Source: Clostridia bacterium (GTDB lineage: Bacteria > Bacillota_A > Clostridia > Oscillospirales > CAG-272). Taken from it: a DNA stretch of 5,916 nucleotides. The DNA lies in NCBI GenBank assembly GCA_017652965.1, contig JAGBZZ010000178.1:1-5916 (forward strand), read 5' to 3'. Under the pieces are notes generated by a model. The model was not told the origin of the DNA and made no database searches. It saw only the letters and a program-made list of their open reading frames with translations. The stretch's first letter is position 1. Each line of letters begins with the position of its first letter. The position numbers and the translations under genes were made by a program. Positions 4,972 through 5,916 of this stretch are shown here, piece by piece.

Positions 4972-5916
4972 ATGAGCGAATTTACTTATAACGAGTCAAG
5001 CTTTCTCTTGGACGGCAAGCCGTTTACCGTCCTTTCGGGCGCGATCCATTATTTTCGCGTTGTCCCCGAATATTGGGAGGATCGCCTTAAAAAGCTGCGC
5101 GCCTGCGGCTTTAATACGGTAGAAACCTACGTGGCGTGGAACCTGCATGAGGGGCGCGAGGGCGAGTTTGATTTTTCAGGCATTCTGGATATCGTCCGCT
5201 ATATTGAGATCGCCCGTGACCTTGGCCTTAAGGTCATTCTCCGCCCCGGCCCCTACATCTGCTCGGAGTTCGAGGGGGGCGGGCTTCCTTCCTGGCTTCA
5301 TAACTACGAGAGGATGCGCATCCGCTGTAACGACCCCCTGTATCTCCAAAAGGTGCGCCCCTATTACCGCGAGCTTCTGACCCGTATTGCCCCCTACCTT
5401 TGCACCAAGGGCGGCCCCATCATCATGGTGCAGATCGAAAACGAATACGGCTCCTTCGGTAACGACCACGACTATATGCGTGCGGTGGCCGCCATCTACC
5501 GCGAGTATGGGATCGACTGTCTCCTCTTCACCTCGGACGGCCCCTGCGATTTCATGATCGGGGGAGGCACGCTTCCCGAATACCCCGCCGTGATGAACTT
5601 CGGCTCCAAGCCGAGCAATGCCTTTGCGATGCTTGAGCGCTATCACCCCGGCCAGCCCCCGATGTGCGGCGAGTTCTGGTGTGGGTGGTTTGACCACTGG
5701 GGCGAGGAGCATCACACCCGCACCCCCGAGGCTACGGTGGCCGACCTGCGCGAGATGCTGGACGCGGGCGCCTCGTTTAACTTCTACATGTTCCACGGCG
5801 GCACCAACTTCGGCTTTACAAACGGTGCAAACCACGGTGAAAGATGGGGTGGCTACGCCCCCACCGTGACCAGCTACGATTACTGCGCGCCGCTTTCCGA
5901 GGCGGGGGATATGACG
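4972..5916 (+). CDS. Beta-galactosidase, glycoside hydrolase family 35 (3' end outside window)
   Basis: An open frame of 315 codons runs off the right edge. It carries the GH35 catalytic TIM barrel almost from the first residue. FLLDGKPFTVLSGAIHYFR (11-29) and the following WEDRLKKLRACGFNTVETYVAWN are typical of the family start. The family signature GGPIIMVQIENEY is at 147-159, with E158 the expected acid/base. GEFWCGWFDHWG (233-244) places the nucleophile at E234, and FHGGTNFGF (274-282) is another conserved strand. GH35 enzymes release terminal beta-linked galactose, sometimes other sugars, by a retaining mechanism. Bacterial members are often near 580-600 residues, so about half should lie beyond the window. 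GAGGT at 4960-4964 is 7 bases before the ATG. No signal peptide is seen, pointing to cytoplasmic action. It is third in the operon, 30 bases after the esterase stop. Confidence 0.95.
   Translation, partial: MSEFTYNESSFLLDGKPFTVLSGAIHYFRVVPEYWEDRLKKLRACGFNTVETYVAWNLHEGREGEFDFSGILDIVRYIEIARDLGLKVILRPGPYICSEFEGGGLPSWLHNYERMRIRCNDPLYLQKVRPYYRELLTRIAPYLCTKGGPIIMVQIENEYGSFGNDHDYMRAVAAIYREYGIDCLLFTSDGPCDFMIGGGTLPEYPAVMNFGSKPSNAFAMLERYHPGQPPMCGEFWCGWFDHWGEEHHTRTPEATVADLREMLDAGASFNFYMFHGGTNFGFTNGANHGERWGGYAPTVTSYDYCAPLSEAGDMT

Noticed and set aside
5176..5835. Minus-strand open frame opposite the GH35 gene
   Set aside because: The sense frame contains the full GH35 signature and both catalytic glutamates, so the antisense frame is a shadow.

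Overview
The window looks like chromosomal DNA of a GC-rich Firmicute, most likely a gut-type clostridium (Oscillospirales/Christensenellales-like). The basis is strong Shine-Dalgarno sites of the GGAGG/AGGGGG type, sigma-A/sigma-70 style promoters in AT-rich gaps between GC-rich genes, a rho-independent terminator, and a carbohydrate-use gene set without signal peptides. The taxonomic call is inference from style, not from a marker gene.

Bases 1-220 hold no convincing gene. They are packed with about seven short GC-rich hairpins, an outer inverted repeat and short direct repeats, which looks like a REP/BIME-style intergenic repeat element or a structured RNA. A well-formed promoter (TTTACA-17-TACAAT, extended -10) follows, then a plus-strand pair of genes: a histidine-phosphatase family phosphatase (355-993) and a xylose-isomerase-like TIM-barrel sugar isomerase/epimerase (1041-1913). 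The pair ends in a long stem-loop at 1917-1956 that can also stop the convergent gene arriving from the other side.

The second half is a regulated sugar-use locus. An AraC-family regulator (2809-1976, minus strand) is transcribed divergently from three tightly spaced plus-strand genes: a five-bladed beta-propeller glycosidase-like protein of unclear family (2978-3928), an SGNH/GDSL esterase with a GxDLY-type N-terminal domain (3943-4941), and the first 315 codons of a GH35 beta-galactosidase (4972 to beyond the window end). The 168-bp divergent intergenic region carries a good promoter for the regulator and a promoter with a poor -35 for the operon, as expected if the operon needs the AraC protein for activation.

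None of the encoded enzymes shows a signal peptide. The simplest reading is that a short beta-galactoside, possibly carrying acyl groups, is imported by a transporter outside the window and then dismantled in the cytoplasm. The esterase would remove acyl groups, GH35 would release terminal galactose, and the propeller protein would cut or bind another linkage. The sugar isomerase and phosphatase upstream may belong to the same metabolism but lie in a separate transcription unit. The least understood items are the propeller protein and the hairpin array at the left end.
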